DNA of 64,000 nucleotides from Aegilops tauschii subsp. strangulata (Eukaryota > Streptophyta > Magnoliopsida > Poales > Poaceae): positions 147,514,885 through 147,578,884 of the forward strand of contig NC_053038.3 of the NCBI RefSeq assembly GCF_002575655.3. The letters run 5' to 3'. Positions 20,404-31,605 of the stretch are shown one piece after another (position 1 is the stretch's first letter; the number at the start of each line of letters is the position of its first letter). The notes beneath the pieces were generated by a model, which was given only the letters and a program-made list of their open reading frames with translations, ran no database searches and had not been told where the DNA came from. Both the position numbers and the translations under genes were made by a program.

Positions 20404-23400
20404 TTACAACGCTTGCTGAGTTGAGGTCTCCGGCTCGTTCCTCTCTTCTCCTCCGGTTGATCCCAAGACCTGGAAAGTTGCTGACTTCCAGTCGATGCCG
20501 CTGAGAGCTTCGAATTGGGCTTCCTCGTCAATTAACCCGGCCGGGTCAATCTCCGGGGCGAAAGTGTGCTGACGAGCCGGCGGGATCAAGTTGAGGGCTT
20601 CATAGCGCGGAGTAGGGATGCTCTGATTTTCTGCGTCGTAGCCCGGCTGATACTTGGACAAATCTGTATCGTTGCCAATAAGAGTGGCCACCGGGCGTAC
20701 GGCCTTCACGTAAGCTGCGAAGTCCTTCTGATCAAAGGCGGTGCCGTCTTCCTTCAGACTTGGATAGCCGAGGGCGATGTCCGCCAGGTCTAACTCTGGC
20801 AACAACGCCTTGGCCTGGCTCAGCGCAGCGATCGCTCCGGCTCTTGCAGAGGCCCGTCGCAGCTCTTGGATCCGTTGAGGCAGAACGGCGAGCCGGCGAA
20901 GGACTTCCGCCAGGTGAGTCGGCACCTCATTGGAGTGGGCCACCACAGCCAAGGCACGTTGTGACCCGGTGTAGAGTTGCTCCACCAGGGTATATACGGC
21001 CTTCAGCTTGGTCACCACACTCTGATTCAGGTTGGCACTTCTGGGACCTGTTTAACAGAGTCAGATAAGCCGCCGACAAGGATGCATTATGAGATATAAA
21101 AATTCTAAACTTGATGAGAGCCGGTGAGACGACTTACCGAAGATTGCGGCCACCATCTGGGACACTTGGCGCTTTAGGCCGGAGAGCTCGGCAGTCTTCT
21201 CGGAGAGAGCCTTCTCCGCCTGTTCAGCCCGGTTCACCAATGCGGCCTTTTCTTCGGCCCACGCCTTCCGCTCAGCGTCAAACTCTGTCTTCAGCTTCTC
21301 TTGCGCGGCGATGCTGGATACAAACTTGGCGTTTGCCTTCCAGGTCTCCATCTCTTGCATCTTTAGCCGGTTCTTGAGATCAGCAAGGTCAGCCTCAAGC
21401 TTCTTGTCAGCAGCCTGTATAAATTTCCGGGTTATGGCATGAACAATTACTATGCAAATTTAAAGTTCCAAGCGTTTTCCAAGCAAAGACACTTGGCACT
21501 TGGGGGCTAATGCATATTGAACGTTTCTATCTATACATTGCTGGTTCAATGGAGTAAGCCGGAACCTAAGTCTACAACATACTCAATCATAAGTCGTCGA
21601 CTTGGGGGCTAGCATGGTACAGGTACCTAAGCAGTAAGTAAGAGGACAGAAGGATATTACCTCAGATTTCTGCTGGATCTGGGTCACCACAGCAATCTCT
21701 GCATCCCGGCTCTTGTGCACTTGGCTGACGAAGCCGGAGACGATCTCTCCAATGTTCAAGTTGGAGTAGTCGGTGAGGTCCAGGTTAACCCGGCGCGACT
21801 CTAACAGCTCCCCTTTGGCGGAGCACTTAGCCAGCACGGTAGGTCTCCCCGGCTCAACGAACTCCGTCCGGGTGATTACCACGTCCGGGTCGTCTGCTGG
21901 TGGAGCCGAGCTGGAGGCCTCCGGGTTAACAGAAGCTTCTGTAGTTGTCTTGGTGGTTGGGGTAGCGGCCTCAGGTGCAGAGGCGGCTGGCGGCTCTTGA
22001 GCGGCTGCCTCTGGCTCAGGCAAGTCCGGCTCATCGACCGGCTTGGACTTCTTCGCCCTCTTGGTGATCTTGGCCAGGGCACTGAAAGGACAAAAAGATT
22101 AAGCATAATAGGTAAGTGAAGACAAAAGTACAACATGAGATGGTTATCATTACCCGGGCACGGTCTTGAAAGCCGGCAGGCTTGACTGCATAGAGTCGCC
22201 GGAAGAGGGGGAAGTTTCCTGATAATTTGAGTCAGAAGAGTTGAGCGGTTGACGTATAACACCTGCCAAAGGATGAAAAGGGTACAATTTTGAGATCACC
22301 TCGGTCCGGCGTTTCCTCGATGCGTCAGGTAACCCGGAGGAGAGGTCGGTGCTTTTGTCGGTCAGGGTGTGCCGCCGGCTCTCATGCACCTGTCACTTCA
22401 AAATAAATTGAGGGTCTTGATAAGCTAAAGGATGTGAAAAGCGTACTTTCCGAGTTACCCTTCGGATTTTTAGCCTGGGCAAGGGCTCCGAGTCGGAGGA
22501 AAATGTCGTTACCTCTTCAACCACCGGGTTACTTGCTCCGGTGTCGTCCTATTGATGAACAAGTATTGATAAGGTGGACAGAAATAAACAACAAAGTACA
22601 ACAAGGACTTACAGGCTCAGGGGTTACCTCTGACTCGGAGCTGTCGCTTAGTTGCATCAGCTCTGAAGCAGTAGGCCTGTTTCCTTTCTTGCGAGGGGCG
22701 GCTTTCTTGGCGGCTTTCTTCGCCTTTCTGGCCTTCTTGGCCGCCTCATGGTCATATTTGACCCGCCAGAACTTATCATCAGCCTGAAAAATACAATGAT
22801 GATTTCTTAAAATGATTCAGGTGACAGTTATATACAGATAAGAGGTTTAGATCAGCGGCTTACCGCTGGGGCTGGGTTGGTCTTGCAGAAGGGGGCTAAC
22901 CCGGTCCTTCCGCAGTCTGCCAGGCTCTCGTTCAAGAGAGCCTTGGTCATCTCCTCTGCAACATCTTCAGGAAGATCGTTGCGGCTGTGTCTCTGGGGGT
23001 CATCCTTTCGGCCCGTGTACTCACACATTAAGCCGGGGCGGCGGCTCAATGGGATCACCCGCCACGAGATCCAGACCCGGACCAGATCGATTCCGTTCAG
23101 ACCATTGCCCAGGAGAGCCTTGATCTTGTTGATGGTGGGGAGCAGAGGTTGGCGCTCTGCTTGAGTCAGCTTGTCTGACAGTGGGTGAGTCGGCTGCAGA
23201 CGCGAGGGGCGAAAGCCGGGCAACGGACTCTCATCAGCCGGCGACGTGTCTTGGCAGTAAAACCACGTCAGATTCCAGTCCTTGGGGTGGCTGGGCGGCT
23301 CTGCGTAAGGGAAAAGGCAGTCCCTCCGCCGCTGGATGGAGATGCCGCCTAGCTCCAGACTTGGCCCGTTGGCACACTCATTCTGACGGTTTAAATAGAA

Positions 23401-23766
23401 AAGCTTTCTGAAGAGCAGCAGACTGGGTTCTTCTCCAAGGTAAACCTCGCAGAACACTTGGAAGTTGCAGATATTGGACACTGAGTTGGGTCCTATGTCC
23501 TGAGGCCGCAGATCGAAGAAATTCAGAACGTCTCTGAAAAACTTTGAGCCGGGCGGTGCGAAGCCCCGGCTCATATGATCCGCAAAAATCACTACCTCCC
23601 CGTCCTTTGGCTGTGGTCTCTCTTCTGACGGGTCAGGGGCACGATAGGACATGACGTCCTTCTTGGGCAGATATCCGGACTTGACAAAATCTGCTAGGGT
23701 CTCATTGGTGACATTGGACCTCATCCAGTTGCAAGTGATGGAGGCTTTAGGAGCTTTGGGAGGCAT
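20404..23766 (-). CDS. Antisense gene of the Gypsy element (gypsy-type transposase_28-like domain plus coiled coil)
   Basis: Seven exons keep one open frame: 22,864-23,766, 22,613-22,783, 22,459-22,548, 22,154-22,389, 21,661-22,081, 21,138-21,414 and 20,404-21,047. They total 2,742 bases, or 913 codons plus TAA. The N-terminus (MPPKAPKASITCNWMRSNV) leads into a plant TE domain with SKFFRDVLNFFDLRPQDIGP, LLLFRKLFYLN, PPSHPKDWNLTWFYCQDTSP and RVWISWRVIPLSRRPGLMCE. I associate this with the putative gypsy-type transposon family (PF04195). A Lys/Ala-rich basic stretch (KKARKAKKAAKKAAPRKKG), an acidic/Pro-rich part and a long coiled coil (about 21,150-21,400) follow. Antisense ORFs of unknown function are known in Tat-lineage elements. 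No stop or frameshift was found, unlike gag-pol. Donors and acceptors are canonical; the function is unknown. Confidence 0.75.
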
Positions 23767-24848
23767 GGTGAAAGTCGGCAGTCTATGATAAAAGGAAAAC
23801 GTCCGGATTAATTATAAGCCGGAGGAAATCTACAGTTCAATGTCAAGGTGGCGGCTTATGAAGGGGACTAATGGTATACACCTAAGTGCATCGGGTTATT
23901 TAAGCCGCCGAGGTATTGAGAGTAATTTGATTGTCTACGGCCTTATCACAGCTGAGACGGAAAATTTTATGGCGCATGGTTTTCTTTAAGCCGGAGGGTT
24001 CTACGACGCGTGGTTTCTTTAAACCGGAAATGTAAACCGCCGTGATTCAAAGATTGCAGTTTTTTACTAAGTGTGGTAAAACAGGTTTCACACATTGTAG
24101 TAAATATTTTGGATCAAAATGGTCGGGCAAAAGAAAAGTTTCTAGACCTAGAAACAGACGCGAGGAAGTTCTTGAGCTCGAACAAGGCTCTTATGCAGTA
24201 AAAAGAGGGCTATTTGCATGTGAAATGGGTCTTAAACATCTACCGCAGTGATTCTATACAGAGCTAAGATCAAAAAAGGGCAGTAAAAACCAAATCTACC
24301 AAGGGTCGCAACGAGCTACGAAGAACAGAGAATGAACTACGGAACCCTGATGTGGATCTGCCCAATGGAGTATCGAAGACTTACTGGTGCTGAAGAGATG
24401 CGGAGATGGCCGTCGTTTGTCTGGACCGAGTCAGGGTGATGCAGCGGCCAAGGTTGATGAAGACCGGGGGCGCGGCGGAGGCGGCGGAGTTCGAGCTCGA
24501 GCAGAGGAACAGTGGCGCGAGGAGGAAGAAGCGTGGCTGAAGGCCCGTCGGGCCGGCCTATTTATAAGGGCGAGCTCATAAGTGGGCGCGAGAATCAAGG
24601 AGACCACGGCGTGGTTATCTCCCCACGAAACGCCTCGATTTTCGGGATGATAGTAAAGGTAAAGATCCGTTGCGGATCTGGCGGAGTAAAACACGGGCTT
24701 AATGGAAGATGATGTCACGGCGGATTACCCGGAGTCCAGAGGATGACGTCACGCCAGGTTATGGCCTCCACGCAATTGTAAGCCGGCGATTTTCTGTCGA
24801 AAGGATTGAAGATTGACATGAGCCGGCTCAAATCAATCTGGGGCCTAA
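23767..24848. other. Gypsy 3' internal region and polypurine end
   Basis: Upstream of the antisense gene start, so it probably holds that gene's promoter and 5' leader. A GC-rich block (24,400-24,560) contains short ORFs on both strands that I do not trust. The region ends with a purine-rich TCTGGGGCCTAA just before the right LTR, the expected place of the polypurine tract. Confidence 0.55.
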
Positions 24849-25367
24849 TGTTGAGGATATAGACCTTAGAGTCACCCGCCAGGAGGGGCCGGGTTACTCA
24901 TATGGTCATTGCCAGAAGCCCGGAGCCAAGCTTGAAGACGATGGGCCAGAGATGGGCTTAAGACCCGGATATGGCTTAAGGCCCGTAGTTACAATCATTA
25001 TTATGGTAGAACTTGTAGGGTAAGGCAAGAATAGTTGAGAGTCCGAGCCGGACACTCTTATGAGCCGGCCGGGACTCTGAGAGCTGCTAGGCGTCAGCCT
25101 CCCTATATAAAGGGACGACCCGGCAGCGGTTTAGGGACAGGAAAGATCTCGTCGAGAGCCAGGCATAGCAGTTAAGCTCCCTGGTCATCGAAACCCTAAT
25201 CAATACCACCTCAAACTAGACGTAGGCTTTTACCTTCACCGTAAGGGGCCGAACCAGTATAAACCCTCGTGTTCCTTGTCCCACTTAACCCCTTCAAGCT
25301 TCCTAGTTGCGATGGCTCCACGACTAAGTCCTAGCTCGAGGACATCTGCCGTGACAATCCCACGACA
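24849..25367 (+). repeat. Right LTR (519 bp)
   Basis: TGTTGAGGATATAGACC to TCCCACGACA, same length as the left LTR. A good TATA box, TATATAAA, lies at 25,104-25,111. It is followed by CCACT (25,368-25,372), the right target duplication. Confidence 0.97.
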
Positions 25368-25372
25368 CCACT
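25368..25372. repeat. Target-site duplication CCACT, right
   Basis: Directly follows the terminal CA of the right LTR and matches 12,357-12,361. Confidence 0.85.
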
Positions 25373-25584
25373 TGTATACAACAATGCAGCCCACTTATGA
25401 AGAACAATGTAGCTCACTTGCCCAAAAAATAAAATGCATCTCACTAACACAAAAAATATATACACATAAATTCTAAATCACGAACTTACTAAACAAACTA
25501 GTAAAAAAAGCCCGTAAGAGCCGGAAGCAAGCAATACACAAAAAATAAATAAAGGAAGGATAAAGAAGTTCACTAAAACAACCT

Positions 25585-26825
25585 TTATCTGCAAAAATTA
25601 AAAGTGATTTTAAATCAAGGGAACACTTTCTAGATGTGAGCCAACTATAGAGCATGGCCTTTCTGATGTAGCCAATGTGCTCCACCCCAAACTGAGCAAC
25701 TCGAACACCATCCCAAGTCTGCAAGAATTGAAACATATAGAATCGACAATCATGCCTGCAATAAAAGAATAAAAAACATCAATTTCACAAAATGAAATAA
25801 AAAAACTTGAGCAGTATGGAGAAGAGGGGCTGTACGGAACACCCCCATTTGGCTGCATTGGGACAATGACATGTTTCAACACAGATCCATCAAGTGTAGG
25901 AGGATTTAGCGGCTCATCAGAACTTGAGCTTCCTTCTTTCCATGCACGCTTGATATTTTTAACCATCCTTCTAAAAACCCTGATCGCATCAGCGCTGCCA
26001 GGTTTGTTGAGCGAGTCAAGAAATTCAAACCGCCTTTTTTCACATTTAGCGCAACTACACAATAATGACCAACGCCATCCCTCATATCCGGCGGATTGAA
26101 AGTTGCAAAAAGGACCTATTCAAAGCACGAAAAAATAAATAAAAGTATTATAAGAAGAAGAAACAGAACACTATAAAAACAAACACGCAAAATATACTAT
26201 TTGACACATAAAAACGTTACTCACCATATCCTTTTTATCAACACGCTCCTCGGCTTTTGAAGAGAACATCATTTTAACACTCCTGCCTACAGTACCACCA
26301 TTCCAACTATTTGTCTGCCAATACAAAACCAAAAATCAAATAGTGCTCAAGAAAACATGTCGTCGCACGAAATTAGAAAAGAAAATCAAAAAAATAAAAC
26401 AAAAATTTCTGCATTCTTACACAAATATGGTATGGGACAACCATTGTCTGAGATCCCTTAAACTTATCTACGAGCAAAGAAACCCCAAGATCTACAAGTC
26501 TTGTAGTGAGCATCCCTTTATCCCAAAAGGATTGACCAACTTCGCCAATGGTAATATCACCCATCTCAGTTTTAAAAGCAATCATGTCCCTGAATTTTTC
26601 ATGAAAAACTGAAACATAAGATACTAAAAGAAATAACAACAAAGAAAAAGGGCTAAAAACCAAAATTAGAAAATACATATGAACAAAACAATTTCCAAAA
26701 AAACCATACTTGTTCTTCTTGTCCTTCCGAACCCTCGTAACAGAAGCGTACAACTCATTGTATCATTTCAGGAGAGCTGGATCAATGCTCGACGGTGTCA
26801 CAACAGGAAGTTCATCATTTGTAAT
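25585..26825 (-). pseudogene. Ulp1-like protease module 1
   Basis: Exon-by-exon equivalent of module 2: YNELYASVTRVRKDKKNKYG; FRDMIAFKTEMGDITIGEVG...FWDKGMLTTRLVDLG; TNSWNGGTVGRSVKMMFSSK; the His/Asp exon GVGHYCVVALNVKK then RRFEFLDSLNKPGS; and the Cys exon HDCRFYMFQFLQTWDGVRVA. The expected DCG of Ulp1 reads DCR here, a Gly-to-Arg change beside the catalytic Cys. A TGA interrupts ALLK-YNELY at 26,763-26,765 (probably from CGA). The A run between His and Asp (plus-strand T run 26,035-26,040) is one base short and shifts the frame. It is dead on three counts. Confidence 0.7.
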
Positions 26826-26989
26826 AAAAAAGATGAAGCTCACTTATCCAAATAATGAAGTTCAAATATTAAGCCAAGGAAATTCTGCTAGCTATTTTGA
26901 AAATCATAAACAAAAGATCAAGTTTCACTTATCATTAAACATCTAATATAGATACCATAGTAATTAAACAAAATGAAATGAGAAAAACT

Positions 26990-28813
26990 TCAACTGTACT
27001 GTTCAAAACAAAACTCTTGCCTTCAGTGTCAGAGTCTTCATGCTGTTGTTCTTCAGAGCTGACCAATACATTTTCTTGGATAGGTTGCGACGAATCCAAC
27101 ACAACATCACTGGACTGCCCTTCTGGAACAACATCGGCATTATCTGGATTTACAACAGTCTGGTCAACCGCAACGTCCTTAGATACTTCAGCTACATGAG
27201 GCTCCACTCTCGATACTTCAGGAACATCGTTGGCCGCCAGACAAACACGGGAAGCAACAACACTAACAGCAGGGACGACATTCTCCAGCGGCTTTTCAAT
27301 GCCAAAATCAGAATCTTCATGCCGGCTGGGGGAAACAGCATCATGGGATTCTTGAGCTACATAAGGGTCTGCACAGTCGACGGCAACCGATGCAGAAGCA
27401 CCAACACTGCCACCACCATCAACAGCACAACCGCCCTGATTTAGATCAACATGAACTTTCACGTTTTCTTCTCCAGGCTGTGGAAAGATTAAAAAACACA
27501 CAATAACACAAAAATGAGCGTGGGGATAATTAACACAACAAACAACTACAACCCACGTGTATCAAAACAACTACAACTTCAACACATGTATACGTAAAAA
27601 AAGAACTGCAGTTCACTTTGTCAAACGCTGCAGTTCAGTTATGTTAAATACTGAAGCTTACTTATATAAAACATTATGGACCATGCATGCGAAATGGAAT
27701 GCAGTTCACTTCTATCAAACACTGAAGCTCACACATGTAAAACTATTGCAGCTAACATATGTAAATGAAAATGCATATGACTGAGCATAACACCGTACAT
27801 CAAGTTTATAACAACAACAAAAAAATATTACAACACACTAACAGAACAAGTAATACAACTATACCTTATAAGCTACAACATCCGAAGGGGACGATGCATC
27901 AGCCAAGACCTCATCCTTCCCAGAGCCATCGTAGGACTCTTTGTGCACATCACAAGCAGCAACACTAGTCTACGGGCATAGAACAAACCAAAAACGAAAA
28001 TAAGATGGTTATGACAAAAAAAGAAAAAAATTCAACTATGCACAAGCAGTACACACTTTACAACCGCGAAGTACAAAAAAATATAATAAAAATGGAAAGC
28101 AACAAATGCAAGTTTAAGAAGAGGGACACATGGCAGAAGTACTTGTACCTAACCAATTCCATCGTCCCTAGTTCCATGCACACCAGAAGATTCCACTCCA
28201 GCCTATCACAAAAAACAAAAATAGTGAGGAGCAGTCCACATAATACACAAAAGAGGTTCAAAGCAACAACAAACCTAGAACATACATTATCAGCGCCAAC
28301 CCCAGCATCCTGACAGTTCATTTCATCCAAAATATGCCCAGCATCCTTCTCACACCGACCGCATTTTTCCTCCTGTGTATGTCTAAATTGAGCATAGGAA
28401 GACCGAACATTCGTCACTGCAATCTTCAGGCTTTCAATCACGCCACAATCAAAATTGTGAGCAGCAACAATATCTTCATCTCGTGGGCCATGGCGAACAG
28501 GGAAAAAACCAGCAACTGTCCTCAACCTGTCACCAGAGGTTGGCAAATCTTCAGTCAACTTCAAAACCTTCACAAGAAGCTCATCAATCTCCTCGTGTTT
28601 TTTGCCGCCAACAAATGTCTGTTTAGAAGAGCTTCTATTATCAAACATCTGTCGATCCATGAAACCACGAGTACACGGCACCTCATCATCACAGGCAGGA
28701 AGCTGGCTACATATAGGCTCATAAAACCTAGCATGAGTGCTAGCTCCCGCATCAGAGCTGCCGCATACAACTGCAACAGGACGGTTGTACACAATATCAC
28801 CTGACGCCTTCCA
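26990..28813 (-). pseudogene. Linker exons of the Ulp1-type gene
   Basis: Exons 28,286-28,813 (starting WKASGDIVYNRPVAVVCGSS, Cys/Asp-rich, ending GVGADN at a GTATGT donor), about 28,150-28,205, about 27,860-27,968 (SVAACDVHKESYDGSGKDEV) and about 26,990-27,480 (PGEENVKVHVDLNQGG, Val/Ser/Asp-rich). They are low in recognisable domains and look like disordered linkers between the N-terminal domain and protease module 1. The frames are open. Introns hold degenerate GCAGTTCAC-type words, with a run of about 30-bp imperfect repeats at 27,600-27,770. Confidence 0.5.
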
Positions 28814-28935
28814 CTACAAAAAAAAAAGACAAGAGGCAAAGACAAGTACACATGTGAGTACTAGAAAAGTTCAGATTTATAATGGCTGCACCTTTTTTAA
28901 AAAAAAACTGATATTAAAAACTTAGATGCACTAAC

Positions 28936-29794
28936 CGGCAGCTTCCCAAATTTGTAAGGTTCCAAGTAAATCGTTCCCTTCACAAGCACATCCTCATTGT
29001 ATAACTTCATCAGGTCCTTGGTCGTCAGGTATGACGCACGTGGCGTCAACGTGTGCATGACTGAAAATTTGCGAAGCTTCAAGATACATAATCAGGGGGA
29101 CAATGGCACAACCCTCTGCACAATTCTGCTTGCTGCCTTCTGTTTGCCACCTCACCACAGCTGCCTGCAACTCATCCACAACAAGCTGGCAAAAGTCCAT
29201 CTGAGCCATAGCCGCATAGTCCATGTTCTCTACCATTGCACCCAAATGAACTGCAGGCCCGGGGCACAACAAATTCTGGAAGAGTATCAGGAAGAACACC
29301 TTCACAGCAAGGTCAACAGTCACATGATAATCTTCCTCCACCAACGCCTTCAACTTCTCAGGCAAGTCCTTGACACCTATACTTTTTGAACGGTCAAAGC
29401 CAAGCTCATCCTTGAGGGCACTCAACGAGTCATCATGGCCGCTGGCAGCTGGCATGGGTGCAGTGTGACGTCCCATGGCTAAATCAAAAATGTGATGAAC
29501 TGCATCACGATTGATTCGAAGAACCCTGCCATTCCCAAAGTCCATTATCATGGTGGCAGGGTCAATCACTCCCATCAGATAGCACATAAGAATGCGCAAC
29601 ACATTTTTCTTTACTGTCAGTTCAAAGACAACACCAAATCCAGCATCCCGAACACGACTACAGTGTGCCTCTTTCAACAAGGCAGCAGCCTTGCAAACAG
29701 TGGGAAGCGACAAACGTATGGTCTTGTTAAATCAAGAATCATCTCCCTCAGCATCATCTTCAGCTGCATTGCTCTTACTAGACTTCTTCCTCTG
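28936..29794 (-). pseudogene. N-terminal TE-type domain of the Ulp1-type gene
   Basis: One large exon after a CCTTTACACAG acceptor, starting RKKSSKSNAAEDDAEGDDS. A TGA follows at 29,732-29,734, then TIRLSLPTVCKAAALLKEAH, MDFGNGRVLRINRDAVHHIF, LPEKLKALVEEDYHVTVDLA, FFLILFQNLLCPGP and MDFCQLVVDELQAAVVRWQT. The frame changes near 29,035 and the exon ends YKFGKLP at a GTTAGT donor. The same domain with the same FGKLP boundary occurs at 58.93-59.60 kb (+). It resembles plant TE-associated N-terminal domains found with Ulp1 (DUF1985 or plant-mobile type); I cannot name the family with certainty. Confidence 0.65.
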
Positions 29795-30735
29795 TGTAAA
29801 GGGAAATGCAATCCACATTAGAAGACTAGCCATAAAAAAGAGACAGAGAAAACACAGATAGAATAACAATGAAGAAAACAAATGCAGTCCACTTCAACAA
29901 ACCTTTGGAACAACATCCACCTCCTCGCCAGAGTCACCACAAACATCTTCATTTGCATCGTCACGGGCACGCTTGGGTAGACTCTTGGATGAACCACAGT
30001 CTTTGCGTCTACCACTATGAACATCCCTCACAAAATCAGCAAGCACAAAGTCATCATCATCAGAGTTGGGACCTTCAGTGACATGTAGTCGCTTGCACTG
30101 AGGATCATCCTTTCCACCAGCTTCAGTAGTTCTCTTGCCAAGATTCTTGTTCATGCCAGCAACACGTGGACTCCGCCGAGGTGTACCACCTTACTCAGCA
30201 ACATTACTCAGCCTCTTCTTCTGCAAAGAAGGTTTCTTCACCTAGGCAAATTTGGCACCCTTGGCACCATCTGCAGCTCTCCAATGCTTCTCCTTCTCCT
30301 CAAACTCTTTTGAGTCGCTTTCAAACCTCAACTTCTTCTTGCTTTGCTTCAACTCATATTCACGAAGCTGTTCCGAGACCATCCAATCCTGTGTAACTTC
30401 CTCTGTACCATCAACAGACTACGACTGTGTCTCAGACAAAACGGGACGTCTCTGGTCAAAGCTCACACCAACATTACCCTCTGCAAAATAATGGTCAATC
30501 AATCGAGTAACCTCCTTAAACCCAGGCGCCCCAGCATGGAAAACAGACACTGCGTCAAAATGAAGTTTGACTATGGTCGTTAAAAAGTGCACAAAAAGAA
30601 CAAATGCAGTACACTTAGACATATAAAATGCAGTGCTCCAACCATAAGCTAAGAATAAAAATTAATGCATTGCACAAAAAACTTGAATAAAACAACAATG
30701 CAATTCACACATACATATAGTGGAGTTCACATATA

Positions 30736-30896
30736 CTCCCTCCGTTCCCAAATATAAGTCTTTCTAGAGATTTCAACAAGTGACTAAATACGAAGCAAAA
30801 TGAGTGAATCTACACTCTAAAATATGTCTACATACATCCGTATGTTCTAGTCCATTTGAAATGTCTAAAAAGACATATATTTAGGAACGGAGGAAG
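30736..30896. mobile_element. Stowaway (Tc1/mariner) MITE, 161 bp
   Basis: Ends CTCCCTCCGTTCC...GGAACGGAGGAAG are terminal inverted repeats (one base off), flanked by TA at 30,734-30,735 and 30,897-30,898. Inner inverted repeats AAATATAAGTCTTT and AAAGACATATATTT are also present. This is a classic grass Stowaway structure. It lies in an intron near the 5' end of the minus-strand Ulp1-type gene. Confidence 0.95.
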
Positions 30897-31605
30897 TAGA
30901 AAATAAAAAACAGTGCTGCATACACTAACTTCATGTTTCTTCCCAACAAAATGTCGGACTAGATACAGCAAGGCAACACCAATTGGTACAACATCAAAGT
31001 AACCAGCATACACAAAATAAACAAATCAATCACATACCAGAAGGAGGGGCCACACTTATGGGAGAAGTTTCAATCGGCGAATTCAATTGATGTCCTCCCT
31101 CCACACCATGATCCTTACCACCAGGACAACGAGACCCAATTGGTGTATCATTATAAGAACCACAATCACCTACTTGATTCAAAAAGAACCAGAAACAGAA
31201 ATTACAAAACATCACATGACAAAATAATGCAAACGAACGCTGATAACTAACAAAGCATAAACCAATATGCAGGATGATTTAGGAAACTAGATAAACATCA
31301 AACAAAATAAACAAAAGCCTAAAATAAGCACTCCACATACCCTGAACTCCTCGTCCCACTCTGCTCGGCGAAGACATGGTGTTTGCCTGCAGCACAACGA
31401 CGAAGTGACAGATATAAGCAACAAAATCGGTGAAAATCTCACGAAACCCTAGATCCACCTTGCTACACAAGAGTATCAACTCCAAAATCAAGATAAAATC
31501 GACTACCTACGAAAAAATTACACAAGCAAAAACAGCAACAGCAACTACGAGAATAACAAAAAAAGATGAGGGGATGATCAAGACCGAGAACAAGCGGAAC
31601 GTACC

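Larger units (their letters stand above)
12362..25367 (+). mobile_element. Ty3/Gypsy LTR retrotransposon, Tat-like lineage, about 13.0 kb
   Basis: Complete structure: 519-bp LTRs beginning TG and ending CA, 5-bp target duplication, primer-binding region right after the left LTR, gag, protease, RT, RNase H, a second RNase H, integrase, then a long 3' region with an antisense gene. The second RNase H-like domain after the first, and an antisense ORF downstream of integrase, are known for Tat-lineage plant Gypsy elements (RIRE2, Grande, Ogre relatives). A named Triticeae family (Fatima-like comes to mind) is only a guess. The LTRs differ at about 14 of 519 positions by my count. Gag-pol is broken, so it is not autonomous now. 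It sits in an intron of the minus-strand Ulp1-type gene. Confidence 0.95.
10087..31386 (-). pseudogene. Long Ulp1/C48-like protease gene with two protease modules, interrupted by a Gypsy element
   Basis: Minus-strand gene. The start exon is 31,341-31,386 (ATG at 31,377, MSSPSRVGRGVQG). It runs through a Lys/acidic linker, a helical plant TE-type domain (about 28,936-29,794), Ser/acidic exons (28,286-28,813; 27.86-27.97 kb; 26.99-27.48 kb), protease module 1 (25.58-26.82 kb), an intron holding the 13 kb Gypsy element, and module 2 (10,087-12,176). Splice sites are plant-like throughout. Ulp1 proteases cut SUMO-type conjugates; Ulp1-like genes are known passengers of plant Mutator-like elements. 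Stops lie at 30,419, 30,242, 30,191, 29,732 and 26,763 (lowest plus-strand base given), with frameshifts near 29,035, 26,035 and 10,526, so it is dead. I infer one gene because both modules share strand, order and exon pattern; two tandem genes remain possible. Confidence 0.7.

Noticed and set aside
20566..21377. Plus-strand ORFs at 20.57-21.38 kb
   Set aside because: They are antisense shadows of exons of the seven-exon minus-strand gene.
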